A DNA stretch of 64,000 bases, from positions 27,746 to 91,745 of the forward strand of contig SVFM01000009.1 of assembly GCA_015056865.1 (NCBI GenBank). The letters run 5' to 3'. Made by a program: the position numbers and the translations under genes. Under the pieces are notes generated by a model, which searched no databases, was not told where the DNA came from, and was given only the letters and a program-made list of their open reading frames with translations. Within the stretch, counting starts at the first letter, position 1. Each line of letters starts with the position of its first letter. This document shows, piece after piece, positions 1 through 11,412 of this stretch. Source of the stretch: Lachnospiraceae bacterium (GTDB taxonomy: Bacteria; Bacillota; Clostridia; Lachnospirales; Lachnospiraceae).

Positions 1-180
1 CAGTTAGACAAGCTCAAACCCATTATGCAGGAAATTGCAGATGAAAGAAATATGTCCCTGGAGGATTTCTTTATCCTGTATATGGATCTGAGCAGTGAGG
101 CTTCTGTTCTCAGCAATAATAAGCTGAAAGAAGAACTTGGAAACCTGGGGGACGGCCCCAATCCTATTCTTTTCCGCTAA
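1..180 (+). CDS. C-terminal end of a hypothetical protein (truncated by window start)
   Basis: Open frame from base 1: QLDKLKPIMQEIADERNMSLEDFFILYMDLSSEASVLSNNKLKEELGNLGDGPNPILFR*, followed at once by a terminator hairpin. Confidence 0.6.
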   Translation, partial: QLDKLKPIMQEIADERNMSLEDFFILYMDLSSEASVLSNNKLKEELGNLGDGPNPILFR

Positions 181-212
181 AAAAGTGTCGCTTAAGAGCG
201 ACACTTTTTTGC
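181..212 (+). terminator. Rho-independent terminator
   Basis: AAAAAGTGTCGC-TTAA-GAGCGACACTTTTTT hairpin with T-tract. Confidence 0.85.
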
Positions 213-224
213 AGTCTTATGAAA

Positions 225-1388
225 TTATTTAACCACTCTTACCCGGAATACTCCGTCAATAGCAGAAAGCTTCGCAACGATCTCATCTGTGACCGGAGTC
301 TCCACATCTACCATGGTATAAGCATATTCTCCTTTAGACTTATTGGTAAGATCACTGATGTTAATACCTGCCTCACCAAGAAGTCCGGTAAATTGAGAGA
401 TCATGTTCACAATATTTCTGTGGAAAATAGCCAAACGACCTGCCTGCCTGCAAACACCCATATCACACGCAGGATAATTTACACTGTTGGAAATGTTGCC
501 GTTCTCCAGATAATCCATCATCTCTTTCACTGCCATCTTAGCACAGTTGTCTTCAGACTCCTCTGTGGAAGCACCGAGATGAGGAATTACCAGACATCCC
601 TCCTGTCCTGCTGTAGTAGGATTCGGGAAATCTGATACGTATTTTCTGATCTTTCCGCTCTTTAACCCTGCAAGAACATCCTTCTCATTTACCAGAAGAT
701 CTCTTGCAAAGTTCAGAAGGATCACGCCATCCTTCATCATATCGATAGCCGCTGCATTGATCATACCTTTTGTAGAATCCAACAAAGGTACATGGATTGT
801 GATGTAATCACAGTTGCGGTAAATATCCTCCACGTTAAACACATGCTTAACATCTCTGCTCAGGCTCCAAGCTGAGTCTACAGACACATAGGGATCGTAT
901 CCGTAAACTTCCATGCCGAAATGTCTGGCTGTATTGGCTACCTTTACACCGATAGCACCCAAACCGATGATACCCAGCTTTTTACCGATCAGTTCTGTAC
1001 CTGCAAAATTCTTTTTCTCTTTCTCTGCAGCCTTTGCAATATCGGGATTTTCCTGGTTGGCAGCCACCCAATTCACACCACCCACCACATCTCTGGCAGC
1101 AAGAAGCATACCTGCGATGACCAGTTCCTTTACACCGTTTGCATTGGCACCGGGGGTGTTAAACACTACAATACCCTTCTCGGCGCATTTGTCCAGAGGA
1201 ATATTGTTTACTCCCGCACCTGCTCTGGCCACAGCCAGCAATTTATCAGGCAGTTCCATCTCATGCATGGAGGCACTTCTTACCAGCACGCCCTCCGCCT
1301 CAGAAATGGCATCTGTCTTCTCATAGATATCTGTAAATTTCTCCAATCCTACCTGTGCGATGGGATTCAGGCAATGATATTTAAACAT
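225..1388 (-). CDS. serA: D-3-phosphoglycerate dehydrogenase
   Basis: 387 aa with NAD-binding motif LGIIGLGAIGVKVA, 2-hydroxyacid dehydrogenase signatures and a C-terminal ACT-like domain; adjacent to serC. Confidence 0.93.
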   Translation of the reverse strand: MFKYHCLNPIAQVGLEKFTDIYEKTDAISEAEGVLVRSASMHEMELPDKLLAVARAGAGVNNIPLDKCAEKGIVVFNTPGANANGVKELVIAGMLLAARDVVGGVNWVAANQENPDIAKAAEKEKKNFAGTELIGKKLGIIGLGAIGVKVANTARHFGMEVYGYDPYVSVDSAWSLSRDVKHVFNVEDIYRNCDYITIHVPLLDSTKGMINAAAIDMMKDGVILLNFARDLLVNEKDVLAGLKSGKIRKYVSDFPNPTTAGQEGCLVIPHLGASTEESEDNCAKMAVKEMMDYLENGNISNSVNYPACDMGVCRQAGRLAIFHRNIVNMISQFTGLLGEAGINISDLTNKSKGEYAYTMVDVETPVTDEIVAKLSAIDGVFRVRVVK

Positions 1389-1403
1389 GATCTTTTCACA
1401 CTC

Positions 1404-2486
1404 CTATGCGTTCTTCTCTTCAAAATCTTTCATAAATGCTACCAGCTTCTCCACACCCTCAATAGGCATAGCATTATAGATGCTGGCACGCATACCACCT
1501 ACGGTTCTGTGGCCCTTCAAATTCACAAAGCCTGCGGCAGTTGCTTCTTTTACAAATTTGGCATCCAGATCAGCATCACCAGTCACAAAAGGTACGTTCA
1601 TCAGGGAACGATCCTGAGGACGAACTGTGCCCTTGAACAGCTTGCTCTGATCCAGGAAATCGTAGAGGATCTTAGCCTTCTTTTCATTATGAGCCTTCAT
1701 AGCTTCCAGACCGCCCTGCTTCTTCAGCCATTTAAATACTTTGCCACAGATATAAATACCGTATGCAGGAGGGGTATTATACAGGGAATCATTGTCTGCA
1801 TGTATCTTGTAGCGAAGCATGGTAGGGGTACCGGGCAGAACATCCTCGGTGATCAGATCCTCACGAATGATCACGATCACAACACCTGCAGGACCCACAT
1901 TCTTCTGCACGCCGCCGTAGATCACACCATACTTGGTCACATCGACGGGCTCGGAAAGGAAACAAGAGGATACATCGGAAACCAGGGTCTTGCCCTTGGT
2001 ATTCGGCAGGGTTTTGTACTTGGTTCCGTAAATAGTATTGTTCTCACAAATATATACATAATCAGCATCTTCACTGATGGGCAGATCGGAGCAGTCCGGT
2101 ATGTAGGAAAAAGTCTCATCTTCACTGGATGCGATCTTATTGGCCTTACCGTAAAGACAAGCCTCCTGATATGCCTTCTTGGCCCACTGACCTGTTACGA
2201 TGTAATCAGCCACACCATTTTTCATCAGGTTCATGGGGATCATGGCAAATTGCTGGCTGGCGCCGCCCTGCAGGAAAAGTACCTTATAATTGTCCGGGAT
2301 ATTCATCAGTTCGCGCAGATCTGCCTCTGCCTCCTGAATGATCTTCTCATAAGCCTTGGATCTGTGGCTCATCTCCATCACGGACATACCTGTTCCCTGA
2401 TAGTCCATCATTTCTGCTGCTGCCTCCTGCAGAACCTCCTCCGGCAGTACGGCCGGTCCTGCGGAAAAATTGTACACTCTCTTCAT
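1404..2486 (-). CDS. serC: 3-phosphoserine/phosphohydroxythreonine aminotransferase
   Basis: MKRVYNFSAGPAVLPEEVLQEAA..., GGVQKNVGPAG PLP-lysine region. Confidence 0.95.
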   Translation of the reverse strand: MKRVYNFSAGPAVLPEEVLQEAAAEMMDYQGTGMSVMEMSHRSKAYEKIIQEAEADLRELMNIPDNYKVLFLQGGASQQFAMIPMNLMKNGVADYIVTGQWAKKAYQEACLYGKANKIASSEDETFSYIPDCSDLPISEDADYVYICENNTIYGTKYKTLPNTKGKTLVSDVSSCFLSEPVDVTKYGVIYGGVQKNVGPAGVVIVIIREDLITEDVLPGTPTMLRYKIHADNDSLYNTPPAYGIYICGKVFKWLKKQGGLEAMKAHNEKKAKILYDFLDQSKLFKGTVRPQDRSLMNVPFVTGDADLDAKFVKEATAAGFVNLKGHRTVGGMRASIYNAMPIEGVEKLVAFMKDFEEKNA

Positions 2487-2572
2487 TTCTTATCTCCTCG
2501 ATTCTGTTACAAAATATTATTCCGTAATTGGGGCTTATTTTACTCCCTTTTTTAAATTTAGTCAACTACATC

Positions 2573-3970
2573 TTAATAAAACATTACAACCGGTACGCCG
2601 ATCTCCACTCTCTCATATAATTCCTTCACCGCTTCATATGGGGTGTTGATACAACCGTGGGAACCGTTCTTTAAATAGATATCACCGCCGAACTCCTTGC
2701 GCCAGGAAGCATCGTGAATGCCAATGTTCCCCTTCACAGGCATCCAATATTTTACAGGTGAGGCGTATCCTTCCCCACGCAGCACTCTGTTACGCTGCTT
2801 TTTATATACATAATTGACACCGCTGGGTGTATCATGCCTCTTCTTCATGTTGCCTGTGACTACGTCTGTCTCAATCACAAGCTCACCGTCCTCATAATAA
2901 TACATTTTCTGGTCAGTCATATCAATCTCGATATAAGTATCCCCTATATCATTTTTGCCCCGCACATAGGCCTGCCGTTTATATGCCGGAATATGTACTT
3001 CACTTACGCGATTTGCAAAAGCTTCTTTTAAATATTCCACTTCTTTCTTTTGATCCAGCTGATTCCCATAAGTACCTCCTTCGATCTCAACAGTCCTTCC
3101 ACCGGTGGTCTGAAAAGATCTGGTACTCTTATAAGTATCATATTCTGCAGCAAGTTCAGCGATATATGCTTCTATCACTCCCTCTTTTACTACCAGCTGA
3201 CCTTCCTGATCCAACAAAAAGTCTCCATCCTCATCCAGCGTGATCCAGTCTGCCAAAAGAGAGGGAAGAAGTACCTCCTTGGCATCTCCCATATCATAGA
3301 CGATATTACAGTTTTGAAACTCAACAACTTTATGATAGAGTTCTACCGTGGCTTTCATTTCCTCAGTTAACGGCAGATCCTGGTAGCACCCCGCCTTCTC
3401 AATATCCAGATGATAGGCCCTCTCCGACAGACACTGTTTCGCACAGGCTATGACTTTATCCACGTTCAAAACATGTTTCATGCCGTCATAAAGTTCATAT
3501 CCATTCCTTCCCCTGCTTATTTTTACTTCCTTGGGTAAAAACAATGCATTCTTCACAATAAAGGAATCCCGGATTGTTTCTTCCAATAACTTCTCATCAT
3601 AGCTAAACTGAGGTTCTATAGTGATCTTATTCTCATCAAAAAAACCATCCACCCAAAGAAATGGATTTTGTTTGCGCAAATAACGTTCCAATTGACTCGT
3701 ATAATTAACCTTGTAATCTATACTCTCCGCAGGAACCTGAAAAATCCTCTCGTCATCATCGATCAACTGTAACTCTTCTATCCGGGTTCTCTCTATCAGC
3801 TGAGCGTTCACTTCCGCCACAGATTGTCCGGTACAATAAATCCCGTTGATCCAGGTACCGTACATAAATCTGTCGCAGTAATAAACGCTCATACCAAAAT
3901 ATCCAAAAATTATAATCAGGATTGTACCGATAGGAAGAAGCCAAAATAGCTTTCTCCACTTTTTCTTCAT
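2573..3970 (-). CDS. L,D-transpeptidase (YkuD) with N-terminal TM and peptidoglycan-binding-like domain
   Basis: C-terminal IGIHDASWRKEFGGDIYLKNGSHGCINTP matches the YkuD HxxxxxxxxxxxSHGCI motif; N-terminal TM segment. Start chosen at MKKKWRKLF. Confidence 0.88.
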   Translation of the reverse strand: MKKKWRKLFWLLPIGTILIIIFGYFGMSVYYCDRFMYGTWINGIYCTGQSVAEVNAQLIERTRIEELQLIDDDERIFQVPAESIDYKVNYTSQLERYLRKQNPFLWVDGFFDENKITIEPQFSYDEKLLEETIRDSFIVKNALFLPKEVKISRGRNGYELYDGMKHVLNVDKVIACAKQCLSERAYHLDIEKAGCYQDLPLTEEMKATVELYHKVVEFQNCNIVYDMGDAKEVLLPSLLADWITLDEDGDFLLDQEGQLVVKEGVIEAYIAELAAEYDTYKSTRSFQTTGGRTVEIEGGTYGNQLDQKKEVEYLKEAFANRVSEVHIPAYKRQAYVRGKNDIGDTYIEIDMTDQKMYYYEDGELVIETDVVTGNMKKRHDTPSGVNYVYKKQRNRVLRGEGYASPVKYWMPVKGNIGIHDASWRKEFGGDIYLKNGSHGCINTPYEAVKELYERVEIGVPVVMFY

Positions 3971-3980
3971 ACTTTCCTCT

Positions 3981-5666
3981 TTACTTCTGCCCTCTTGCCG
4001 CCAGATCATCTCCGTCAAAAGCATCACTGATGGGTGCACCGGCAGGAACCATAGGGAATACCTTATCATCTTCCGGTATCAAACACTCTATCAATACAGG
4101 ACCGCCCAGTGAAACAGCTCTCTCCAGAGCAGGTGCCACCTCTTCCTTTCTGGTGACCCGAATCGCCTCACATCCCAGTCCCTCTGCCACCTTGCAGAAA
4201 TCCACCTTGTCGTTGAGTACTGTCTGGGAATACCTGTGATCATAAAACAGCGTCTGCCACTGACGTACCATGCCCAACACATGATTGTTGATCACCACCT
4301 GAATGATAGGAATGTTATACCTGCTGGCAGTAGCAAGCTCATTCATATTCATACGAAAACATCCATCTCCGGCAATATTGATACAGATTTTATCAGGTCG
4401 GCCCATTTTGGCTCCAATACATGCACCCAGACCGTATCCCATGGTACCAAGTCCCCCGGATGAAAGGAAGGTTCTGGGCTGTGTATATCTATAGTACTGT
4501 GCCGCCCACATCTGATGTTGACCCACATCGGTAGAAATGATCGCCTCTCCCTTTGTAACGCGGTCAATCTCCTCTATCACATAAGGGCAGGATAATTGGC
4601 TGTCATCATACTTCAAAGGGAACTTTTCCTTCAGGTCCATGATATGCTCCATCCACTCAGAATGATCCTGCTGCTTAAGACATGCATTTATCTCATGGAG
4701 CACTTGTTTCAGATCTCCTACCACGGAAGCATCCGCATGAATATTCTTGCCAATTTCCGCTGCGTCAATATCAACATGAAGGACTTTTGCATTCTTGGCA
4801 AAGGTCTTGGGATTGCCGATCACACGATCAGAAAACCGCGCGCCCAAGGCAATCAACAAATCACACTGACTGACTCCGAAATTAGAGGCTTTTGTACCAT
4901 GCATACCGATCATACCTGTGTATCTTTCGCTGGTACCGTCAAAGGCACCTTTCGCCATCAAGGTATCGCAAACCGGAGCATCTACTTTTTCCGCAAACTC
5001 AGCTACCTCCCGGCAGGCACCGGAAATAATGGCCCCGCCACCCAGATAGATAAAAGGTTTTTGGGCTTTACAGATCATCTGAACGGCACGAGCAATATCA
5101 TCCTCTGTGTATTTGGAGGCAAGAACCTTTCTACCGGGTACCATGGCCTCATATTCACAGGTATTGGCGGTTACATCCTTGGTAATATCTACCAGCACCG
5201 GACCCGGTCTACCGCTCTGGGCAATCTCAAAAGCCTTACGAATGGTGTCCGCCAGAATGCGAACATCCTTTACAATATAACTGTGCTTGGTAATGGGCAT
5301 GGTAACACCTGCAATATCTACTTCCTGAAAAGAATCCTTTCCAAGCAGGGGCAGATTCACATTGGCTGTGATCGCTACCATGGGTACAGAATCCATGTAG
5401 GCTGTGGCAATACCGGTAACCAGATTGGTTGCTCCAGGACCGCTGGTAGCCATGCAGACACCTACTCTACCGGTGGCTCTGGCATACCCATCTGCCGCAT
5501 GGGCTGCTCCCTGTTCATGAGATGTGAGGATATGCGTAATCTCTCCGCTATGTTTATATAAAGCATCATATACATTCAAAATCGTACCGCCGGGATAGCC
5601 AAACACTGTATCCACGCCCTGTTCCTTCAAACATTCGATCACGATTTCTGCTCCAGTCAACAGCAT
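3981..5666 (-). CDS. ilvB: Acetolactate synthase, large subunit
   Basis: 561 aa ThDP enzyme (GYPGGTILNVYDAL..., GDGCFRMNMNELATASRYNIPI); next to ilvD and leuB. Confidence 0.93.
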   Translation of the reverse strand: MLLTGAEIVIECLKEQGVDTVFGYPGGTILNVYDALYKHSGEITHILTSHEQGAAHAADGYARATGRVGVCMATSGPGATNLVTGIATAYMDSVPMVAITANVNLPLLGKDSFQEVDIAGVTMPITKHSYIVKDVRILADTIRKAFEIAQSGRPGPVLVDITKDVTANTCEYEAMVPGRKVLASKYTEDDIARAVQMICKAQKPFIYLGGGAIISGACREVAEFAEKVDAPVCDTLMAKGAFDGTSERYTGMIGMHGTKASNFGVSQCDLLIALGARFSDRVIGNPKTFAKNAKVLHVDIDAAEIGKNIHADASVVGDLKQVLHEINACLKQQDHSEWMEHIMDLKEKFPLKYDDSQLSCPYVIEEIDRVTKGEAIISTDVGQHQMWAAQYYRYTQPRTFLSSGGLGTMGYGLGACIGAKMGRPDKICINIAGDGCFRMNMNELATASRYNIPIIQVVINNHVLGMVRQWQTLFYDHRYSQTVLNDKVDFCKVAEGLGCEAIRVTRKEEVAPALERAVSLGGPVLIECLIPEDDKVFPMVPAGAPISDAFDGDDLAARGQK

Positions 5667-5696
5667 AAAAAACTCTCCTTTTGTATGTACTATTTC

Positions 5697-7373
5697 TTAC
5701 TTCTGAATCTCCAGGATCGCACCACGATTTCCACTGGTTACCATCTCACGATAGCGGGCAAGATAACCGGTGGTTACCTTGGGCTCACGAGGCTGCCACT
5801 TGGCTCTTCTGGCTGCCATTTCCTCATCGGAAATCTTCACATCCAGTTTGTTCTCCGGAATATTGATACTGATGATATCTCCTTCTTCCACCAGTGCAAT
5901 GGGACCACCTACAGCAGCTTCCGGAGAAACATGTCCGATAGATGCACCTCTGGATGCACCGGAGAAACGTCCGTCTGTGATCAGTGCTACACTGGAGCCA
6001 AGCCCCATACCTGCAATGGCAGAGGTGGGGTTCAGCATCTCTCGCATGCCGGGGCCGCCCTTAGGCCCTTCATAGCGGATCACCACCACGTCACCTGCCA
6101 CGATCCTACCGCCCTTAATGGCGTCAATCGCATCTTCCTCGCAGTCAAATACTCTGGCAGGACCTTCATGCACCATCATCTCAGGTACAACAGCGGAACG
6201 CTTTACCACACCGGAGTCAGGAGCCAGATTACCCTTCAGAACCGCGATGCCACCGGTTGCGGAATAAGGATTTTCCACAGGACGAATGACACTGGTATCC
6301 AGGTTCACTGCATTTGCAATGTTCTCGCCTACCGTCTTGCCAGTTACGGTCATCAGATCGGTATGCAGCAGATTTAACTTGGTCAGCTCTTTCATGACCG
6401 CATACACGCCGCCTGCCTCATTCAGATCTTCCATGTATGTAGGGCCGGCCGGTGCCAAATGACACAAGTTAGGTGTTTTGGCAGATAGCTCATTTGCCAC
6501 ATCAAGATTCAGATCCACACCAGCCTCATGGGCAATGGCGGGCAGATGCAGCATAGAGTTGGTGGAGCATCCAAGTGCCATATCCACGGTAAGGGCATTC
6601 ATAAATGCCTTCTCTGTCATAATATCTCTGGGTTTGATATCCTTCTTGACCAATTCCATGATCTGCATACCTGCATGCTTGGCCAGACGAATTCTCTCGG
6701 AGTAAACTGCTGGAATGGTTCCGTTGCCGCGAAGACCCATGCCCAGGGCTTCTGTCAGACAGTTCATGGAATTTGCGGTGTACATGCCGGAGCAGGAACC
6801 GCAGGTAGGACACACCTTTTCTTCATACTCACACAGCTGATCCATGGTCATGGTGCCTGCAGCCACGCTGCCCACAGCCTCAAACATGGAAGAAAGGCTC
6901 TTCTTCTCCCCTTTGATCCTGCCGGCCAGCATAGGGCCTCCGGATACAAAAATTGTAGGGATATTCAATCTTGCCGCAGCCATCAAAAGGCCGGGCACGT
7001 TTTTGTCACAATTTGGTACACAAACCAGACCGTCAAAACCATGTGCTGTTGCCATACACTCTGTGCTGTCTGCGATCAGATCTCTAGTAACCAGAGAATA
7101 CTTCATACCGATATGTCCCATGGCAATACCGTCACACACTGCGATAGCCGGAAATACAATGGGAGTACCGCCTGCCATGGCTACGCCCATTTTTACCGCA
7201 TCCACGATCTTGTCCAGATTCATATGTCCGGGAACGATCTCATTGTAGGAGCTGACAATACCGATCAGTGGCCGTTGTCTCTCCTCCTGCGTATATCCCA
7301 AAGCATTAAACAGACTTCTGTGAGGAGCCTGCTGTGTACCTGTTTTTACTGAATCACTTCTCATCACTTTCAT
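5697..7373 (-). CDS. ilvD: Dihydroxy-acid dehydratase
   Basis: 558 aa; [41 protein letters not shown]. Confidence 0.96.
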   Translation of the reverse strand: MKVMRSDSVKTGTQQAPHRSLFNALGYTQEERQRPLIGIVSSYNEIVPGHMNLDKIVDAVKMGVAMAGGTPIVFPAIAVCDGIAMGHIGMKYSLVTRDLIADSTECMATAHGFDGLVCVPNCDKNVPGLLMAAARLNIPTIFVSGGPMLAGRIKGEKKSLSSMFEAVGSVAAGTMTMDQLCEYEEKVCPTCGSCSGMYTANSMNCLTEALGMGLRGNGTIPAVYSERIRLAKHAGMQIMELVKKDIKPRDIMTEKAFMNALTVDMALGCSTNSMLHLPAIAHEAGVDLNLDVANELSAKTPNLCHLAPAGPTYMEDLNEAGGVYAVMKELTKLNLLHTDLMTVTGKTVGENIANAVNLDTSVIRPVENPYSATGGIAVLKGNLAPDSGVVKRSAVVPEMMVHEGPARVFDCEEDAIDAIKGGRIVAGDVVVIRYEGPKGGPGMREMLNPTSAIAGMGLGSSVALITDGRFSGASRGASIGHVSPEAAVGGPIALVEEGDIISINIPENKLDVKISDEEMAARRAKWQPREPKVTTGYLARYREMVTSGNRGAILEIQK

Positions 7374-7392
7374 CCTCCATCTATGTATATTA

Positions 7393-8478
7393 CTATTGAA
7401 TCCTTTCTGCGATCAGATCACCCATCTGAACACAGCCGACCTTCTGGCAGCCTTCGGAATAAATGTCAACCGTCCGATAGCCGTCCTTAAGCACCTGTTG
7501 TACAGCAGCTTCAATGGCCCCTGCAGCCTGATCCAGGTCAAAACTGTACCGCAGCATCATGGCCGCACTTAAAATGGTTGCAATAGGATTGGCAATACCA
7601 AGCCCTGCAATGTCAGGAGCAGATCCGTGGCTGGGCTCGTAGAGACCAAACTTGGTATCATTTAAGGATGCGGAAGATAACATACCGATAGAACCGGTTA
7701 CCATACTGGCTTCATCAGAAAGGATATCTCCAAACATATTCTCCGTCAGGATCACATCAAACTGTGCAGGATCCTTTACAAGCTGCATGGCACAGTTATC
7801 CACCAGCATATGCTCTAGGGTCACATCCGGATAATCCTTTGCCACCTCTTCCACCACTGCTCTCCACAGTCTGGAAGAATCCAGCACATTGGCTTTGTCC
7901 ACACTGGTTACCTTTTTCTTTCTCTTTCTGGCAATTTCAAATCCCTTGATGGCGATTCTGCGAATTTCATTCTCATTGTAAACCAGCGTATCAATGGCTT
8001 TCCGAACGCCGTTTTCTTCCACAGTCTTTCTTTCTCCAAAATACAGACCGCCGGTCAGTTCTCTCATGATCATAATATCAAAGCCCTTGTCACTGATCTC
8101 CTTGCGCAAAGGGCATGCATCTGCCAACTCTTTGTACAGATAGGCAGGACGCAGATTTGCAAACAGATTCAAAGCCTTTCTAATCTTCAAAAGACCGGCC
8201 TCAGGGCGCAGATTGGGAGGCAGTTTATACCAGGGAGACTTGGTCGTATCACCACCGATAGATCCCATCAGAACCGCCTGTGCAGATCTGGCTGTCTCGA
8301 TGGCCTCGTCAGTCAAGGGCACACCACAGGCATCAATGGATGTCCCTCCCATGAGAATATCCGTATAAACCGGTGTAAAACCGTAAACCTCTCCTGCCTT
8401 GTCCAATACCTTTTTGGCTTCTGCAACAATCTCAGGCCCTATCCCGTCACCGGGAATACAAGTAATCTTCAACTCCAT
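7393..8478 (-). CDS. leuB: 3-isopropylmalate dehydrogenase
   Basis: 361 aa; [50 protein letters not shown]. Confidence 0.96.
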   Translation of the reverse strand: MELKITCIPGDGIGPEIVAEAKKVLDKAGEVYGFTPVYTDILMGGTSIDACGVPLTDEAIETARSAQAVLMGSIGGDTTKSPWYKLPPNLRPEAGLLKIRKALNLFANLRPAYLYKELADACPLRKEISDKGFDIMIMRELTGGLYFGERKTVEENGVRKAIDTLVYNENEIRRIAIKGFEIARKRKKKVTSVDKANVLDSSRLWRAVVEEVAKDYPDVTLEHMLVDNCAMQLVKDPAQFDVILTENMFGDILSDEASMVTGSIGMLSSASLNDTKFGLYEPSHGSAPDIAGLGIANPIATILSAAMMLRYSFDLDQAAGAIEAAVQQVLKDGYRTVDIYSEGCQKVGCVQMGDLIAERIQ

Positions 8479-8505
8479 AACATTATCCTCTTTTAGTCAT
8501 TTATT

Positions 8506-8541
8506 ATGAAAAAGGTATTCCCGGAAGGAACACCTTTTCTC
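8506..8541 (-). terminator. Hairpin downstream of yajC
   Basis: AAAAAGGTATTCCCGGAAGGAACACCTTTT inverted repeat between yajC and leuB. Confidence 0.6.
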
Positions 8542-8556
8542 CATCAATCCTTCTCT

Positions 8557-8901
8557 TTATTCACCAGGCTTTTCTACCTTGGTAATAGCGGATTTCTCCA
8601 TCGGAATACGACAGTTCTTGTTATTGCCAAATTCAACAATAACAGTGTCATCTGTGATATCAATCACGATACCGATAAATCCTGCCGTGGTCAGTACGCA
8701 GTCACCGATCTCCAAAGCTGCGATCATGGCTGCCAGTCTCTTACGCTCCTTGCGCTGAGGTCTCATCAGGAAAAACCACATTGCACCAATAATCACCGCA
8801 TACATCACAAGCATAGGAATCAATCCGGCTCCTCCACCTGTGGGAGTAGCATCAGCACCTGTCAATAAAATACCCATATTAAACTCCTCCTGAAATTTCA
8901 A
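8557..8901 (-). CDS. yajC: Preprotein translocase subunit YajC
   Basis: Single TM followed by FLMRPQRKERKRLAAMIAALEIGDCVLTTAGFIGIV; adjacent to tgt. Confidence 0.92.
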   Translation of the reverse strand: MKFQEEFNMGILLTGADATPTGGGAGLIPMLVMYAVIIGAMWFFLMRPQRKERKRLAAMIAALEIGDCVLTTAGFIGIVIDITDDTVIVEFGNNKNCRIPMEKSAITKVEKPGE

Positions 8902-8957
8902 ACATTCTATTGCTAATAATACACAACTTGTCCCCTGGGGGCAAGCTTTTTTTTCAT

Positions 8958-10112
8958 TTATTGAGGGAAAGAAGTGATTTTATGCTCTTCCTGCCCCATT
9001 CCTTCCAGTTTTTTCTTCTTATAAGCTGCAAAATCGCCTGCATCCAGGGCATCACGGATCTCCTGCATCATGGTATTATAAAAATACAGATTGTGCAGTA
9101 CACAAAGTCTCATGCCAAGCATTTCTTTGGCTTTCAGCAAATGACGGATATAAGCTCTGGAATATCTTTGGCAGGCCGGACAGCCGCAGCCTTCTTCAAT
9201 GGGCCTGTCATCCAGCTCATAGGCGGCGTTGAACAGATTGATCTTACCTTGGTTGGTATAAACATGGCCGTGTCTGCCGTTTCGGGTGGGATACACACAG
9301 TCGAAGAAGTCCACTCCCCGCTCTACCGCCTCCAGTATATTGGCCGGAGTACCTACTCCCATCAGATAGGTGGGTTTCTCCAGGGGCAGATAAGGAACCG
9401 TCTCTTCTAAAATATAGTACATCTCTTCGTGGCTCTCTCCCACTGCCAGACCGCCTACCGCATAGCCGTCCAGATCCATCTGCGCGATCTGCTTGGCATG
9501 TTCCATACGAATATCTGCGAAAATGGCCCCTTGGTTAATGCCAAAAAGCATCTGGCTTTTATTGATGGTATCCTCCAGGCTGTTCAACCTGCTCATCTCT
9601 GTGCGGCACCGCTCCAACCATCTGGTAGTCCGGTCTACAGAAGCCTGCACATAAGCTCTATCTGCCCGGCTGGAAGGACATTCATCAAAAGCCATGGCAA
9701 TGGTAGACGCCAGATTAGACTGGATCTGCATGCTCTCCTCAGGTCCCATAAAAATCTTCCGACCGTCAATGTGAGAGTTGAAATACACACCTTCTTCTTT
9801 AATCTTTCGAAGGCCAGCCAGAGAAAAAACCTGAAACCCGCCGGAATCTGTAAGGATCGGCTTGTCCCAGGACATAAACTTATGCAGTCCTCCCAGTTTC
9901 TTGATCACCTGATCTCCCGGACGCACATGCAGATGATACGTATTAGAGAGCTCCACCTGTGTCCCGATCCGCTCCAGATCCTCTGTAGCCACCGCACCTT
10001 TGATGGCAGCCACCGTACCTACATTCATAAATACAGGGGTTTGAATCACACCGTGGACCGTGTGAAACTCTCCCCTCTTTGCTCTGCCTTCCTGTTTTAA
10101 TAATTTATACAT
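8958..10112 (-). CDS. tgt: tRNA-guanine transglycosylase
   Basis: 384 aa; GTVAAIKGAVATEDLERIGTQVELSNTYHLHVRPG, CYPTRNGRHGHVYT. Confidence 0.96.
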   Translation of the reverse strand: MYKLLKQEGRAKRGEFHTVHGVIQTPVFMNVGTVAAIKGAVATEDLERIGTQVELSNTYHLHVRPGDQVIKKLGGLHKFMSWDKPILTDSGGFQVFSLAGLRKIKEEGVYFNSHIDGRKIFMGPEESMQIQSNLASTIAMAFDECPSSRADRAYVQASVDRTTRWLERCRTEMSRLNSLEDTINKSQMLFGINQGAIFADIRMEHAKQIAQMDLDGYAVGGLAVGESHEEMYYILEETVPYLPLEKPTYLMGVGTPANILEAVERGVDFFDCVYPTRNGRHGHVYTNQGKINLFNAAYELDDRPIEEGCGCPACQRYSRAYIRHLLKAKEMLGMRLCVLHNLYFYNTMMQEIRDALDAGDFAAYKKKKLEGMGQEEHKITSFPQ

Positions 10113-10251
10113 TCAGTTCTTTCATTCCTTCCCAAATCTTTCAAAATATTATAACATAGCTTCTTACAAAAAGCAAAAAAAAGTTGCCACTTGAACCAGG
10201 CTGGGATATAATCAATTTTATAAATCATGTATACACTAGGAGGACTCTATT

Positions 10252-11355
10252 ATGGCTGGTTCCAGCTTTGGCACTATATTTAAAATCACAACCTGGGGGG
10301 AATCCCACGGTCCTGCTCTGGGAGTAGTCATCGACGGATGTCCTGCAGGACTTCCCCTGTCAGAATCTGATATTCAAAAATATCTGGACAGAAGAAAGCC
10401 CGGAAAGAGCAAGATCGTAACCCCTCGCAAGGAAGCGGATCAGGTAGAGATCCTATCCGGCGTATTTGAGGGTCTTACCACAGGTACTCCCATCTCTCTG
10501 ATGATCAGAAACACCACCCAGCGATCCGTAGATTATAGTGAGATTGCCTCCTACTACCGCCCCGGTCACGCTGATTATACTTTTGATTCCAAGTACGGTT
10601 TTCGGGATTATCGCGGTGGCGGACGTTCCTCCGGCCGGGAGACTGCAGGCCGCGTGGCTGCAGGCGCTGTGGCCGCCAAGATTTTAAAACAATTGGGAAT
10701 CGAAGTAACTGCCTACACCCGCTCTCTGGGGCCTGTTGAGGCAGATATGACCAAATTTGACAAATCCGCCATCCTGGAAACATCTACTGCTATGCCGGAT
10801 CGTCAGGCCGACGAATTGGCTGTTGCCTATCTGGAAGAACGTATCAAGGCACTTGACTCAGTAGGTGGTATCATGGAATGTGCAGTGACCGGCCTACCGG
10901 CAGGCATAGGGGATCCCGTTTTTGAAAAACTGGATGCCAATCTGGCCAAGGCCATCATGTCCATCGGTGCAGTCAAGGCCGTGGAAATAGGCGATGGTAC
11001 CGCTGTATCCGCAGCCAACGGCAGCCAAAACAACGACGCATTTACCGTTTGCGATGGCAAAATCTGCAAAAAGACCAACCACGCCGGCGGCATATTGGGT
11101 GGGATTTCCGATGGCAGTAATCTCCTGATCCGCGCCCATGTAAAGCCTACCCCCTCCATCTTCCAGCCACAGGAAACGGTAAACAAAGCCGGTGAACCTA
11201 TCTCTGTCCAGATCAAAGGACGCCACGATCCTGTCATTGTTCCCAGGGCTGTTGTGGTAATGGAAGCCATGATTGCCATCACTCTTTTGGATGCCATGAT
11301 GATCAATATGTCCGCCCGAATGGACAACCTGCAGGATTTTTATAAGAAACAATAA
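10252..11355 (+). CDS. aroC: Chorismate synthase
   Basis: 367 aa; TTWGESHGPALGVVIDGCPAGLPL, RDYRGGGRSSGRETAGRVAAGA. Confidence 0.97.
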   Translation: MAGSSFGTIFKITTWGESHGPALGVVIDGCPAGLPLSESDIQKYLDRRKPGKSKIVTPRKEADQVEILSGVFEGLTTGTPISLMIRNTTQRSVDYSEIASYYRPGHADYTFDSKYGFRDYRGGGRSSGRETAGRVAAGAVAAKILKQLGIEVTAYTRSLGPVEADMTKFDKSAILETSTAMPDRQADELAVAYLEERIKALDSVGGIMECAVTGLPAGIGDPVFEKLDANLAKAIMSIGAVKAVEIGDGTAVSAANGSQNNDAFTVCDGKICKKTNHAGGILGGISDGSNLLIRAHVKPTPSIFQPQETVNKAGEPISVQIKGRHDPVIVPRAVVVMEAMIAITLLDAMMINMSARMDNLQDFYKKQ

Positions 11356-11358
11356 ATA

Positions 11359-11398
11359 TCACCCCAAATGCCGCATCCTCACACGACATTTGGGGTGA
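11359..11398. terminator. Hairpin between convergent aroC and metallophosphoesterase
   Basis: CACCCCAAATG...CATTTGGGGTG inverted repeat. Confidence 0.55.
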
Positions 11399-11412
11399 AC
11401 TCATCTTTCACC

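Noticed and set aside
4-204. 66-aa minus-strand ORF
   Set aside because: Overlaps the plus-strand partial CDS and its terminator; the plus frame is better supported.
921-2555. 544-aa plus-strand ORF
   Set aside because: Antisense to serA/serC; Cys/His/Ile-biased shadow translation.
2486-2572. Possible riboswitch upstream of serC
   Set aside because: AT-rich intergenic DNA with no recognisable conserved core or terminator.
4596-5561. 321-aa plus-strand ORF (and similar antisense ORFs over ilvD, aroC, gltX, queA, pheT)
   Set aside because: Fully opposite strongly identified genes, with no RBS or family signature.
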